A DNA stretch of 64,000 nt. It comes from Syntrophotalea carbinolica DSM 2380 (GTDB lineage Bacteria > Desulfobacterota > Desulfuromonadia > Desulfuromonadales > Syntrophotaleaceae). Of the stretch, positions 55,225 through 64,000 are shown one piece after another. A program made the translations under genes and the position numbers. The stretch spans positions 2,604,001 through 2,668,000 of the forward strand of contig NC_007498.2 in the NCBI RefSeq assembly GCF_000012885.1, in the 5' to 3' direction. Below the pieces are notes generated by a model. That model did not search any database, had not been told where the DNA came from, and saw only the letters and a list, made by a program, of their open reading frames with translations. How positions within the stretch are numbered: the stretch's first letter is position 1; the number at the start of each line of letters is the position of its first letter.

Positions 55225-57915
55225 CTACCGCATCGCCCGCTCCCCCAGCAACCGCTTGCGCACATAATCGAGACCGAAAATAAGCGGAATCCCCAACCAG
55301 GCCAGCGCAAACATCCGCCAGGACACCGGACCGGTGCCGAGCACCTTCTGTAACGGAGCGGTGTACAGCAGCGCCCAGCTGAACAGGATTTGAACAAGGA
55401 TACCGGCCAGCAGCAGACGGTTAACCCACAGCCCCCGATCCAGGCCGGATCGCCTCGCAAAACGCCTGCCGATGAGGTTACCGATCTGCATCAGCAAAAT
55501 GGTCGACAGGGCGATTCCCGTCGCCGAGCGATAGAGGGGATCGGCTGCCCCCAGATCCTGCCCGTAGTGCCAACCGCCCTGTACCAGCACCAGAAAAAAC
55601 AGCCCCAACGACCACAACGCCTCGAGCAACCCGAGGAACATATAACTGTGACAGATCAGAGCCGGAGTCAAAAGGCCCTGATCGCGGCGACGCGGCCCAT
55701 GCTGCATCTCTTCCGGATCGGGCGCCTCCTGGCCCAACGCCATGGAAGGGATGATGTCGGTGCCAAGATCGATGGACAGGATCTGGATAACGGTCAACGC
55801 CAGGGGTACCGGCAGCAGGATATAGATAAGATAGGGCAGAATCTCCGGACCGTTGCTGACCAGCACATAGTTGGTGAATTTCTTGATGTTGGCGAACACC
55901 GTACGGCCTTCCGCCACCCCGGCGACAATGGAGGCGAAATTGTCGTCCAGCAGAATGATCTGGGCCGAGGCCCGGGCCACGTCGGTGCCGCTGCGCCCCA
56001 TGGCGATACCGACATCGGCGGCCTTGAGGGCCGGCGCATCGTTGACGCCGTCGCCAGTCATGGCCACCAGCTTGTCCATGGCCTGCAGCGCGGCAACGAT
56101 TTTCATCTTCTGCTCCGGGGTAGTGCGGGCGAAAATGCGTACGCCGTCCGTCAGCCGGATCATCAGCTCACGCTCTGTGAGTTGCTCCAGCACATCGCCG
56201 GTGAGGATCCGGGCACCATCGTTATGTTCGGATACAATGGCGCTTTTACGGGCTACGGCCAGAGCGGTATCGGGATGATCGCCGGTAATCATCAGCACCT
56301 CGATACCGGCCTCGTGACAGGTACGCACCGCCGCAGGAACTTCCGGGCGCACCGGGTCTTCGATGCCGAGAAAACCGCCCAGAATCAGCCCCTGTTCCAA
56401 CTGACCCTGGCTGACTGTCGTCAGATCCGTATCCTCGGGCAGTTCCCGCCAGGCCACGGCGATGACCCGCAAACCGGCTCCGGCCAGCCGCCGCATATGG
56501 TCTTCGGCCTGGTTCAGAGCGGCTTCGTCGGCAATCACGGGCTGGCCTCCATCCCCCGACTCCATATGGGTCAGCAGGGGCCGCAGGGCCTCCCAGGCAC
56601 CTTTGACCGAAAACACCTGGCGTCCGCGCCAGGTAAAAACCCCGCCCGAGCGACGTTTCCCGGCATCGAAAGCAAACCCCTTGTGCAGCGTCTCGCGCAC
56701 CTCGGACAGGTCCCCTTGGCGTGTTTGATAGGCCAGGGCGATCGCCACATCGAGGGGATCGCCGCTGAGCCCCTTTTCGCTGCGACGCACCGAGGATGCG
56801 CCAAGAGCCAGTTCCAGCAACCGTTGCTGGGCCTGCGGATCCTCCGACAGGGTGGCGTCCAAAGGCGAAGACAGGCTGGTGATGCGCAGCTGATTACACG
56901 TCAGGGTGCCTGTCTTGTCGGTACAGATCACATGCACCGCCCCAAGTGCCTCCACGGCATTAAGGCCCTTGACCAGCACGTTTTTGTGCGCCATGCGCAG
57001 ACTGCCCATGGCCAGAGACAGCGTAAAGGTGGGCAACAGGCCCTCGGGTACGTTGGCGGCGATGATGCCCATCATAAACACCAAGTTGACCCACAACGAT
57101 CGACCGCTGACCACCCCATAGGTAAAAAAGGCCAGCCCCATGGCCACGGCAATGACGGTAAGAACCCTGACCATGTGCGCCGTTTCCCGCTCCAGAGAGG
57201 ATGGGTTGCGGCGGATGACCTGGGACAAATGCGCCAGTTTGCCGAACTCGGTGCGGATGCCGGTGGCGAACACGACCCCCACGGCCTGTCCCTTGAACAC
57301 CGAACAACCGGCGAAGGCGATATTGCGACTTTCGATGAGTCGGGCATCCTCAACCACCGCCGTCAGGGCCACCGGCTTGGCCTCTCCCGTCAGCGGAGCA
57401 TTATTGACCACCAGGTCCTGGCACTCCACCAGTCGGGCGTCGGCCGGGATGCGATCCCCCTCGCCGATGACCAGGACATCGCCGGGCACCAGTTCCTCGG
57501 CCAGGATCTCCCGTGTCGCGCCATCTCGAACCACCTGCACACGTTGCGGCAGGAACTGCTGAAGGGCCTGCATGGCCCGTTCGGCCCGGTATTCCTGGAT
57601 AAAACTGAACAGAGCATTGAGCAACGCCACGCCGGCCAGGGCCCAACCCAGCACGTTCATGCCTTCGCCCGGTTGAATCCGGTCGGCCACGAAACAGATA
57701 CAGGCGGAAACAAACAACAGGATGGTGAAGAAATTACTGAATTGCCGGGCCAGGGTACGGGGCCATTTCCAACGATCGCGCACCTCGACGGTATTGCGCC
57801 CGACCTCCCGCACGCGCTCCTCGACCTCGCCCGGACTAAGGCCTTCTTGCCGACTGCCCAAAAATCCGAAGACTTCCTCAGGGGATAATTGCTGTATCTG
57901 CCGCGTATCGCTCAT
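55225..57915 (-). CDS. Type II P-type cation-transporting ATPase
   Basis: The 896-residue pump has a cation-ATPase N-domain, an actuator with LTGEAKPV, the phosphorylation site D333 in CTDKTGTLT, a hinge MTGDGVNDAPALK and about ten membrane helices. Helix 4 reads IIAANVPEGLLPT, which is closer to Na+/K+-ATPase-like pumps (ANVPEGLL) than to Ca2+ pumps (A-x-x-P-E-G-L-P). The ion is therefore uncertain. Its start overlaps the stress-protein gene by ATGA, so the two are co-translated. Confidence 0.9.
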   Translation of the reverse strand: MSDTRQIQQLSPEEVFGFLGSRQEGLSPGEVEERVREVGRNTVEVRDRWKWPRTLARQFSNFFTILLFVSACICFVADRIQPGEGMNVLGWALAGVALLNALFSFIQEYRAERAMQALQQFLPQRVQVVRDGATREILAEELVPGDVLVIGEGDRIPADARLVECQDLVVNNAPLTGEAKPVALTAVVEDARLIESRNIAFAGCSVFKGQAVGVVFATGIRTEFGKLAHLSQVIRRNPSSLERETAHMVRVLTVIAVAMGLAFFTYGVVSGRSLWVNLVFMMGIIAANVPEGLLPTFTLSLAMGSLRMAHKNVLVKGLNAVEALGAVHVICTDKTGTLTCNQLRITSLSSPLDATLSEDPQAQQRLLELALGASSVRRSEKGLSGDPLDVAIALAYQTRQGDLSEVRETLHKGFAFDAGKRRSGGVFTWRGRQVFSVKGAWEALRPLLTHMESGDGGQPVIADEAALNQAEDHMRRLAGAGLRVIAVAWRELPEDTDLTTVSQGQLEQGLILGGFLGIEDPVRPEVPAAVRTCHEAGIEVLMITGDHPDTALAVARKSAIVSEHNDGARILTGDVLEQLTERELMIRLTDGVRIFARTTPEQKMKIVAALQAMDKLVAMTGDGVNDAPALKAADVGIAMGRSGTDVARASAQIILLDDNFASIVAGVAEGRTVFANIKKFTNYVLVSNGPEILPYLIYILLPVPLALTVIQILSIDLGTDIIPSMALGQEAPDPEEMQHGPRRRDQGLLTPALICHSYMFLGLLEALWSLGLFFLVLVQGGWHYGQDLGAADPLYRSATGIALSTILLMQIGNLIGRRFARRSGLDRGLWVNRLLLAGILVQILFSWALLYTAPLQKVLGTGPVSWRMFALAWLGIPLIFGLDYVRKRLLGERAMR

Positions 57916-58745
57916 AGGCTTCGATAAATCCCCACATCGCAGGGGGTCCCACGCAGAATCCGCTCCAGGGCATTGCCATGAAGCAACCGATGCCCCAAGG
58001 GGCGTTCGGTAGCCCCCAACAACAGCATGCGTACCTTAAGCCGGCTGGCGTGAATCAGAACATGACGCACCCAGTCGTCGCAGATCGAAATCCGCCAGTC
58101 GAGGCGGAACGAGCTGTCCCCGCGCCGATGCAGAATCTCCTCGGCAACCCCGGACAGGTAACGTTCTCCGGCCTGACGCATGGCCTCCCGACGCACCATA
58201 CTCAGATTTGACAGGCGCAAAGGACTGACCTGCATACAGCGCAGCAGAAAGAGTTGATCGACCTCCGGCAGCAACAATCGGAAAAACGGCCAGGCCGCCG
58301 CGAATCCGCGCGGATGACCGGCCAGCGGCAGCAACAAGTCCCGCGGCGTGCCGAGCAGACCGGGCTGCACCACCCGCAGGGCCAACACGGGGAAGTGCCC
58401 GGTGCGCAACAGCTTCTCCGCGATCGTCCCCGACAGAAAACGACGCTGACGGGAGCGTACGCGGGTGCCGCATACCACAATATTCCCGGGGCCGGTGGGC
58501 AGGTGTTTCAATAACGTAAAGTAAACACTTTTTTCCTCAGGCAGGATTTCGGTGAACACTTCGACCCCAAGGGCCTGACTTTCGCGCTCCAGACGTTGCA
58601 GTTTGACGAACAGCTGGTCGGGGTTCTGACTCCCATCGCTGACGTGCAACACGGACAAGGAGGTGCCGACATGCGCCGCAAAACGCATGGCGTACCGCGA
58701 AACCCAGTCGCCGTTCAATGAACCGTCATAGGCCAGAATAATCAT
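57912..58745 (-). CDS. Universal stress protein, two-domain
   Basis: The 277-residue protein has an N-terminal Usp domain (IILAYDGSLNGDWVSRYAM, VVCGTRVRSR...GTIAEKLL) and a degenerate second one ending in LLLGATERPLGHRLLHGNALERIL. It probably binds ATP or acts as a stress regulator. The ATG at 58743-58745 follows AAGGGGGAG. It overlaps the P-type ATPase gene by four bases, suggesting that it assists or regulates the pump. Confidence 0.85.
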   Translation of the reverse strand: MIILAYDGSLNGDWVSRYAMRFAAHVGTSLSVLHVSDGSQNPDQLFVKLQRLERESQALGVEVFTEILPEEKSVYFTLLKHLPTGPGNIVVCGTRVRSRQRRFLSGTIAEKLLRTGHFPVLALRVVQPGLLGTPRDLLLPLAGHPRGFAAAWPFFRLLLPEVDQLFLLRCMQVSPLRLSNLSMVRREAMRQAGERYLSGVAEEILHRRGDSSFRLDWRISICDDWVRHVLIHASRLKVRMLLLGATERPLGHRLLHGNALERILRGTPCDVGIYRSL

Positions 58746-58822
58746 CCCCACTCCCCCTTTGCAGACATCGCCGACGGGACAAACACCGGCTGTAAGTATA
58801 ACAAGGTTCAAGCAGGGAGCTG

Positions 58823-58966
58823 GATCGATGCGCTTCGTTCCTCAGCACATCCGGCAGAGTGGGAAAGCGGGGTTGGAAATCGGCAGTGTTTAAGATCGAT
58901 GCGCTTCGTTCCTCAGCACATCCTACAGGGGGGGGGAAAGCGGGGTTGGAAAGCGGCAGAATTTCA
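58823..58966. repeat. Tandem duplication, two units of about 71 bp
   Basis: GATCGATGCGCTTCGTTCCTCAGCACATCC starts at 58823 and again at 58894, and each is followed by GAAAGCGGGGTTGGAAA and CGGCAG. It lies between tmcAL and the stress-protein gene and ends at the tmcAL stop codon. Confidence 0.8.
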
Positions 58967-60223
58967 GATGGCGGAATGGATATCGAGGGGGGCTTCAAAA
59001 AAATCGCGCTCACGGCTGACGCCGGACCAGCCGGGCAGCAGCAGGGAGTAGTTGCGGGTGGCGCGCAGGTCGAGTTCGAGCATGGCCAAAGCCAGGCGGT
59101 AGTCTTCGGACCGGGGGCCGTAGGTGCGTTTGAGCTGGGAGTAGATCCGTGACAGGTTGGTGACCATGGGCAGGCGACGACGCTTGCGGGCCGCGCCAAG
59201 AAACGCCCGCCCGCGCGGGCTGCTGCCGAGCAGTCGCAGGTAAAGCGGACCGGCAGCCAGCAGGCTGGCCATCAGGTCGCCACGTACATCGTTAAGAATG
59301 TACATCAGGGTCCGCTGAATGCGGGTGCGGGTGAACTGACGTACCTTCACCGCATCCACCAATGCCTGCCAGTCGCGGCTGGTGGCGGCAGCATCGGTCA
59401 GACGCGCATCGATGCCGCTTTCGACCTGGTAAAGGCTCTGCAGATAGTCGCGGCCGCGAAAGATCTGCGCCAGCAACAATCGGTGCAGCAAATCCTCATC
59501 GGGGAAAAGCCGGTCGGCACGGGCCCCCGCCACCACATCTACAGCCGGTGCCGGCAGCAGCTCATCCACGGTCTCGCCCATAGCCAGTCGTTTTCGGATA
59601 CCGCTGGCGCTGGCGATGTTGCCGGGCCCCACCGCATCGTCGTGATAACCGGCACCCAGACGCGAAATGGTGAAAGGTTGCATGGCGCTGCCGGTAGCTC
59701 GAAGGGCACGCAGATACTCGATACCGAGGATATTGTTGGGTTGGTGCAAAGGCAGAGTGGCGGCGTCGCAACCGGACAGTTCGGCGCAGACCTGACTGCG
59801 GGCCGCGGCATAATGCATCCCCCGGCGCAGCAGTGTCGCGGTTCGTTCAGCTACTTGTTCCCCGCATTCTTCAAGCAACTGGGCGCAACGTTGCAAAGCC
59901 CCCAGGTCGCCTGATTCGCTGCCGAAACAAAGACTGTCGACACCGAGGGCATCGAGACACTGGACAGCTCCACGGGCAAAATGAGGTGCGCTGGCACACG
60001 CGAAAGGAAATGGCAGTTCGACAACCACATCGACGCCACAGCGCAACGCCATTTCAGCGCGCCGCCATTTGTCGAGCAAGGCCGGCTCACCGCGCTGCAG
60101 GAAGTGCCCGCTCATGACCGCCACTGCCACCTCGGCCCCAGCAGCCTCGCGGCTGGCGCGCAGATGATGCAGATGACCGTTGTGAAAGGGATTGTATTCG
60201 GTGATCAGGCCGACCGCGCGCAT
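58964..60223 (-). CDS. tmcAL: tRNA(Met) cytidine acetate ligase TmcAL
   Basis: The 419-residue protein is of the nucleotidyltransferase fold with GLITEYNPFHNGHLHHL at the start (a HIGH-like H-x-G-H) and ASGIRKRLAMG as the second nucleotide motif near residue 210. The family forms N4-acetylcytidine at the wobble base of elongator tRNA-Met from acetate and ATP. AAGGAG precedes the ATG. It is the only gene on its strand before sfsA, 245 bp away. Confidence 0.9.
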   Translation of the reverse strand: MRAVGLITEYNPFHNGHLHHLRASREAAGAEVAVAVMSGHFLQRGEPALLDKWRRAEMALRCGVDVVVELPFPFACASAPHFARGAVQCLDALGVDSLCFGSESGDLGALQRCAQLLEECGEQVAERTATLLRRGMHYAAARSQVCAELSGCDAATLPLHQPNNILGIEYLRALRATGSAMQPFTISRLGAGYHDDAVGPGNIASASGIRKRLAMGETVDELLPAPAVDVVAGARADRLFPDEDLLHRLLLAQIFRGRDYLQSLYQVESGIDARLTDAAATSRDWQALVDAVKVRQFTRTRIQRTLMYILNDVRGDLMASLLAAGPLYLRLLGSSPRGRAFLGAARKRRRLPMVTNLSRIYSQLKRTYGPRSEDYRLALAMLELDLRATRNYSLLLPGWSGVSRERDFFEAPLDIHSAI

Positions 60224-60363
60224 GGCGGGGCTCCTTAAGATTCTGAAGGGTGAGTACTAAAAAGAACCAGGTGCTAACTTACCCTTGTTGCAAGGTTTCT
60301 TTGGGATGCAGTTGAAGCAGAAGACAACTCATGGAGAGCCAATAAAGCATGAACAGCGGAGCA

Positions 60364-60440
60364 CGCAGAGACCGCAGAGAAAATCAAATTGTTTAATGCA
60401 AAACTTTATGAATATCTCCGCGTTCTCTGTGGGCTCTGCG
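60364..60440. repeat. Long-spaced inverted repeat between tmcAL and sfsA
   Basis: Arms 60364-60381 (CGCAGAGACCGCAGAGAA) and 60423-60440 (complement CGCAGAGCCCACAGAGAA) match at 16 of 18 positions, with an AT-rich 41-bp centre. It may be a MITE-like or REP-like unit. Confidence 0.6.
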
Positions 60441-60468
60441 GTAAAAACTCTCTACCCGCACTTAAACC

Positions 60469-61164
60469 TCAATCGAGCCATACCGGCAGGCGGCGGTCGA
60501 TGAAGGTTTGCGTCGGTGAGATACGGGTGCGATAGGCCAAAGCTTCTACCCCCTCGGATACCGCCTGGCGCAGCAAGCGTCCGTATTCGGGATCGATCGT
60601 GTCGGCAGGCCTGAAGGCGGTCGCCTCGCCGCGCTGCACAACGAAAAGTATCGCCGCGCGCATCCCCGCCCGACGAGCGTCCATCAAAGTGCGGAGATGC
60701 TTCTGACCGCGCGTGGTGACCGCATCTGGAAAACAAGCGCATTGTCCATCGCACAACAGGGTAACGTTTTTGACCTCCACCAGGGCCTGACGATCGTTTT
60801 GCTGCAGCAAAAAATCGATCCGACTGTCACCGTAAGTATGCTCCGGCGTCACCTGCCAGCCGGTGAATTCCAGGACCGCTCCGCCGCGCAGCGCCTCCTC
60901 GGCTACCCGGTTGGTGCGATGGGTATGGGTGTCGACCCAGAACCCCGCCACTTCAATGAGTTCCAGGGTGTAGGCCAGCTTGCGTTTGGGGTTGTCGCTG
61001 CGCGAGATCAACACCCGATGCCCGGGCACGGCACACTGCAACATACTGCCGGTATTGGGTGTATGCGCCGTCACCAGCGATCCATCGGCCAGTTCCACAT
61101 CGGCCAGAAAGCGCTTGTAGCGGCGCACCAGTCGCCCCTCGATCAGCGGCGCGGGGAGCTTCAC
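60469..61164 (-). CDS. sfsA: Sugar fermentation stimulation protein SfsA
   Basis: The 231-residue protein matches SfsA (E. coli 234): HTPNTGSMLQC, YTLELIEV, YGDSRIDFLL, VEVKNVTL and AVTTRGQKHLRTL. The D...E-x-K pattern suggests a nuclease-like core; its role as a DNA-binding regulator is old and uncertain. The start is GTG at 61162-61164, overlapping the serB stop as GTGA, which gives the expected length. It is coupled to serB. Confidence 0.93.
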   Translation of the reverse strand: MKLPAPLIEGRLVRRYKRFLADVELADGSLVTAHTPNTGSMLQCAVPGHRVLISRSDNPKRKLAYTLELIEVAGFWVDTHTHRTNRVAEEALRGGAVLEFTGWQVTPEHTYGDSRIDFLLQQNDRQALVEVKNVTLLCDGQCACFPDAVTTRGQKHLRTLMDARRAGMRAAILFVVQRGEATAFRPADTIDPEYGRLLRQAVSEGVEALAYRTRISPTQTFIDRRLPVWLD

Positions 61165-62357
61165 GCCTCCAGCTCCGCCATTTCCCACTCGGCGATACCG
61201 AGCAGATAGAGAATCGAATCGAGACTCGGCTGATTGATCCGATACTGGGCCTGCTCCCGCACCCGGGCCTTGGCATTGAAAGCCACGCCCAAACCGGCCT
61301 TGCCGATCATGGGCAGGTCGTTGGCGCCATCGCCGATGGCGATGACCTGACTCAGGGCAATCCCCTCGCGCCGGGCGATCTCCTCCAGCAGTTCGGCCTT
61401 GCGTTGTCCATCGACGATGGTTCCACGCACCTCACCGGTCACCTGACCGTTTTCGATGGCAAGGTCGTTGGCGTAGGCATAGTCGAGACCGAGTTCCTCT
61501 TTGAGGCGGTCGGTAAAGAAGCTGAAACCGCCGGAAATCACCGCGGTCTTAAAACCGAGCTGGCGCAAAACGCGGATCAGATTTTTGGCTCCGGGGGTAA
61601 AGGGCAAGGCGCGATAGACTTCCTCCAGGGCCTCACTCGAAAGCCCTTTGAGCAGCCCCACCCGTTCGCGCAGAGCCTGCTGAAAATCGAGTTCGCCATT
61701 CATGGCCCGATGGGTGATATCCGCCACCTGCTCACCGATGCCGGCCAGCCGCGCCAACTCGTCGATTACTTCGACCTGAATCAGGGTCGAATCCATATCG
61801 AGCACCACCAGCCGCTTGGCACGGCGGTGCAGGTTTTCCTTCTGCAGGGCGATATCGATGCCGAGACCGACGCCGGCGTTGAGCAACTCGCTCGTCAGCT
61901 CCTTGATGTCGAGGCTCGGGGGCACATTGATGACAAGTTCGACACAGCGCAATTGTCCACGGGTCAACTTGTTGATACGCTGGATGTTGACCTGCGCAGC
62001 GGCCAGGGTGGCACCGATGCGGGTCAGCACTTCGGCGTTGACCTCCGAGCCGAGCATGGTCAGGACATACATGCAACCGGGCTCGCGCAAACGATAGGAT
62101 TCCGGGTCGACCGGTTCGAAGTCGAGATCGAGCCCGAGTTCCTTGGCGCGAAACAGCAACTCCTTGAGCAACGGCTTCTGGTCGCGCATGCCGTCGGGCA
62201 AATCGATAAGCACCGACAGAGAAACCATGGTATGCGCCACACTCTGCTCGATATCGCGAATGCGCGCACCCGCTTCGGCAATACATCCGGCCACGGCTGA
62301 AATGATACCGGCCTGATCCGGACCGGTCATGGTGACCAGCACCATTTTATCTTCCAT
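61161..62357 (-). CDS. serB: Phosphoserine phosphatase with ACT domains
   Basis: The 398-residue enzyme makes serine from phosphoserine. Residues 1-170 form two ACT-like regulatory domains (VTMTGPDQAGIISAVAG; MYVLTMLGSEVNAEVLTRI). The HAD phosphatase domain follows, with VVLDMDSTLIQVEVIDELA, ISGGFSFFTD and IGDGANDLPMI. ACT domains suggest feedback by serine. GAGG lies before the ATG. Confidence 0.95.
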   Translation of the reverse strand: MEDKMVLVTMTGPDQAGIISAVAGCIAEAGARIRDIEQSVAHTMVSLSVLIDLPDGMRDQKPLLKELLFRAKELGLDLDFEPVDPESYRLREPGCMYVLTMLGSEVNAEVLTRIGATLAAAQVNIQRINKLTRGQLRCVELVINVPPSLDIKELTSELLNAGVGLGIDIALQKENLHRRAKRLVVLDMDSTLIQVEVIDELARLAGIGEQVADITHRAMNGELDFQQALRERVGLLKGLSSEALEEVYRALPFTPGAKNLIRVLRQLGFKTAVISGGFSFFTDRLKEELGLDYAYANDLAIENGQVTGEVRGTIVDGQRKAELLEEIARREGIALSQVIAIGDGANDLPMIGKAGLGVAFNAKARVREQAQYRINQPSLDSILYLLGIAEWEMAELEA

Positions 62358-62566
62358 GAGAGAACCTCGTTTATGGGTAAAAAGGGGGTTATTCTAACCC
62401 CAAACGTCGAAGGCGACAACCCCCTGCATGCCCCAACGTCATGGATTCATCAGCAAAAATGCCACGCCGTCGTCCCTGTGACGCTCTGACAAAACCGGAC
62501 GCCGCCCAGAGCCACATCCGTAAACGATTCGACATCCCCCGTTGCCCACGCCCTCAGGATCGGGGA

Positions 62567-63802
62567 TCAGACATCCGCCAAGGCGGTTTCCCGAACCTGT
62601 CTCGCCAGTTCTCCACCGCGTTGACGAATGAGCTTCAGATCCTCTGCACCGGGTGCCCCCCGAAACTCCACCGGTTCCAGAAAATTCCAGCCCATCTTCT
62701 GACGCGCAACGATTTCGTCCAGCTCCCGCTGCGCACCTCCGGACCAGCCGAAACTACCCGTTCGCAATGCCAGTTTGCCTTTGACCTGTTTACGGCCGAG
62801 TTCGTCCAAAATGGCGGCCATGGGAGGGAACATCTGGAATTCGTAGGTAGGCATGGCCAAAGCGATGCCCGTCGACTCCCACGCCGAGGCCAGGATATCG
62901 CCGATGTGACTCTGCGGTACCTGATAAACCACCGACTCGACGCCTTCGTCGGCGATCCCTTCGAGCAGCGGCGTCACGATCTTTTCCGTATTGCCGTACA
63001 TACTGCCCCAAAGCACCGTCACCAAAGGCTTGGCCGGTCCCTTGGCATAGGCTGCAAGACGCTCGTAAAGGCGGATAACCCGCTCCGGATCCTGTCGCCA
63101 GACCGGCCCGTGACCTGGAGCGATGATGCGCACATCCAGGTTTCGGACCTTGGCAATCGCCTTGTTCACCGCCATGGAAAAACGCCCCACGATATTGGCG
63201 TAATAACGCAACGCCTCCCGCTCGTAGAACGCCAACTGCGACGCATCGAGCTGATCGTCGTAAGACGATTCATCCACCGCGCCGAAAGTGCCGAAAGCAT
63301 CGCAGCAGAAAAGGCAGCCGGTGGTCGGCTCTAAAGTGACCATCGTATCCGGCCAGTGAACGTTGGGGGTCTCTTCGAATACCAGTTGCTTGCCATCGCC
63401 AAGATCGACGCTATCGCCTGACTTGACCACCCGGTAAGGCACATCCAGAGGGTAGAAAGCTTTGGCCAATTCCAGCCCCTTGGCCGTGATGAGCACCTCG
63501 AAATCGCGGGTCATGGCCGCGAAGGACCGAAGCCAACCGGTGTGGTCCGGCTCTGTATGATTGATGACGACGTAGCGGATATCCTCCACCTTGACCCCGA
63601 CCTGAGCAAACTGGGCATACAGAGTTTCGGGCACCCCGTCCCAGGCACCAACGCCGTCGATAATGGCCACATCCCGCCCCTTGACCAGATAGGAATTCAT
63701 CGAGGCGCCGTGCGGCAACGGCCAGATCCCCTCGAAAAGCATATCGGAACCGATATTGGCGGAAAGACGGAAAATACCGTCGGCAACTTCGCTTGCTTTC
63801 AT
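62567..63802 (-). CDS. A-type flavoprotein (FprA, flavodiiron family)
   Basis: The 411-residue cytosolic protein has a metallo-beta-lactamase diiron domain (1-250) with HTEPDHTG, a DAFGTFG segment and a late HGPVWRQDP, then a flavodoxin domain (about 258-400) with VTVLWGSMYGNTEK. Such enzymes reduce O2 to water or NO to N2O and protect anaerobes. AAGGAGG lies before the ATG at 63800-63802; the frame opens 75 bases earlier without a site. No rubredoxin is adjacent. Confidence 0.93.
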   Translation of the reverse strand: MKASEVADGIFRLSANIGSDMLFEGIWPLPHGASMNSYLVKGRDVAIIDGVGAWDGVPETLYAQFAQVGVKVEDIRYVVINHTEPDHTGWLRSFAAMTRDFEVLITAKGLELAKAFYPLDVPYRVVKSGDSVDLGDGKQLVFEETPNVHWPDTMVTLEPTTGCLFCCDAFGTFGAVDESSYDDQLDASQLAFYEREALRYYANIVGRFSMAVNKAIAKVRNLDVRIIAPGHGPVWRQDPERVIRLYERLAAYAKGPAKPLVTVLWGSMYGNTEKIVTPLLEGIADEGVESVVYQVPQSHIGDILASAWESTGIALAMPTYEFQMFPPMAAILDELGRKQVKGKLALRTGSFGWSGGAQRELDEIVARQKMGWNFLEPVEFRGAPGAEDLKLIRQRGGELARQVRETALADV

Positions 63803-63898
63803 GCCATCCTCCTTGTTGAGCGGAATATTAAAAAACAAACGTGCAGAGAGTAAAACGGATCGGGAAAGCCCAGCCATGCTGCTTTACCGAGCAAACGA

Positions 63899-64000
63899 TC
63901 ACGCCAGCGGGCCGGGAAAACGCAAGTCAGCTGGGGTTTCCAGTAAAAAATCCGGACACGCAGCGATGAGTTCTTCACGCGAACCGTAACCCCAGAGAAC
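63899..64000 (-). CDS. HAD phosphatase (phosphoglycolate phosphatase-like), C-terminal end
   Basis: Only the last 33 codons are inside the window: VLWGYGSREELIAACPDFLL, then ETPADL. This is the typical end of Gph-type HAD phosphatases (G-V-x-W-G-Y-G-S-x-E-E-L). The rest lies beyond position 64000. Confidence 0.75.
   Translation of the reverse strand, partial: VLWGYGSREELIAACPDFLLETPADLRFPGPLA

Noticed and set aside
55390-57888. 832-codon open frame antisense to the P-type ATPase gene
   Set aside because: The ATPase on the minus strand has complete family motifs. The plus-strand frame is His/Arg/Gln-rich, as expected from the complement of a high-GC gene, and matches no family.

Overview
The window looks like a chromosome segment of an anaerobic Desulfuromonadales-type bacterium (Pelobacter/Syntrophotalea or Geobacter relatives). 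This is inferred from the mix of genes: a short-form ThiC, a fused ThiED, a corrinoid-activator-like ASKHA protein, an FprA-type flavoprotein, c-di-GMP components (GGDEF, PilZ, a GEMM-type riboswitch), TmcAL, SfsA, and linked clpS-clpA-aat. No rRNA, tRNA or CRISPR array was recognised.

Layout. 1-3.4 kb (minus): purH (cut by the window edge), then alr and an ASKHA protein. 3.7-6.8 kb (plus): TPP riboswitch with attenuator, thiED, thiC. 7-8.9 kb (minus): a DisA_N-fold protein and a small unknown gene. 9.2-12.8 kb (plus): a GntR/UTRA regulator overlapping trpB and trpA, with stacked palindromes on its promoter, then a HAD phosphatase. 13-18.5 kb: an RND efflux pair and a zinc-ribbon trypsin-like protease. 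18.5-25 kb: alpha/beta hydrolase-fold protein, a glycosyltransferase remnant, MATE pump, ferredoxin, diguanylate cyclase, and an IS481-family element with its terminal repeats and target duplication. 25-30 kb: UDP-glucuronate decarboxylase, glycosyltransferase, aldolase, long GAPDH. 30-39.4 kb: rpsU, RlmL-like methylase, DUF815 ATPase, PilZ protein, aat-clpA-clpS, hflK-hflC.

39.5-47.9 kb is the accessory part. Two copies of a RAYT (Y1 transposase) element flank and truncate an operon that begins with a GEMM riboswitch and encodes a two-domain LprI/DUF1311 secreted protein, a phage-type lysozyme fragment and a membrane-anchored protein. Next come two convergent glycosyltransferase paralogues (one broken) and a group II intron sitting in a third RAYT relic.

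48-64 kb returns to ordinary chromosome: outer-membrane barrel protein, YaeQ, RNase H, rhodanese-ferritin protein with an FAD oxidoreductase, lemA with two TPM genes, type II P-type ATPase with a universal stress protein, tmcAL, sfsA, serB, an FprA flavoprotein, and the end of a HAD phosphatase.

The best candidate for something undescribed is the riboswitch-controlled lysozyme / lysozyme-inhibitor-like cassette at 40.5-44.2 kb. The DisA_N protein with altered catalytic motifs and the locally regulated trpBA pair come next.
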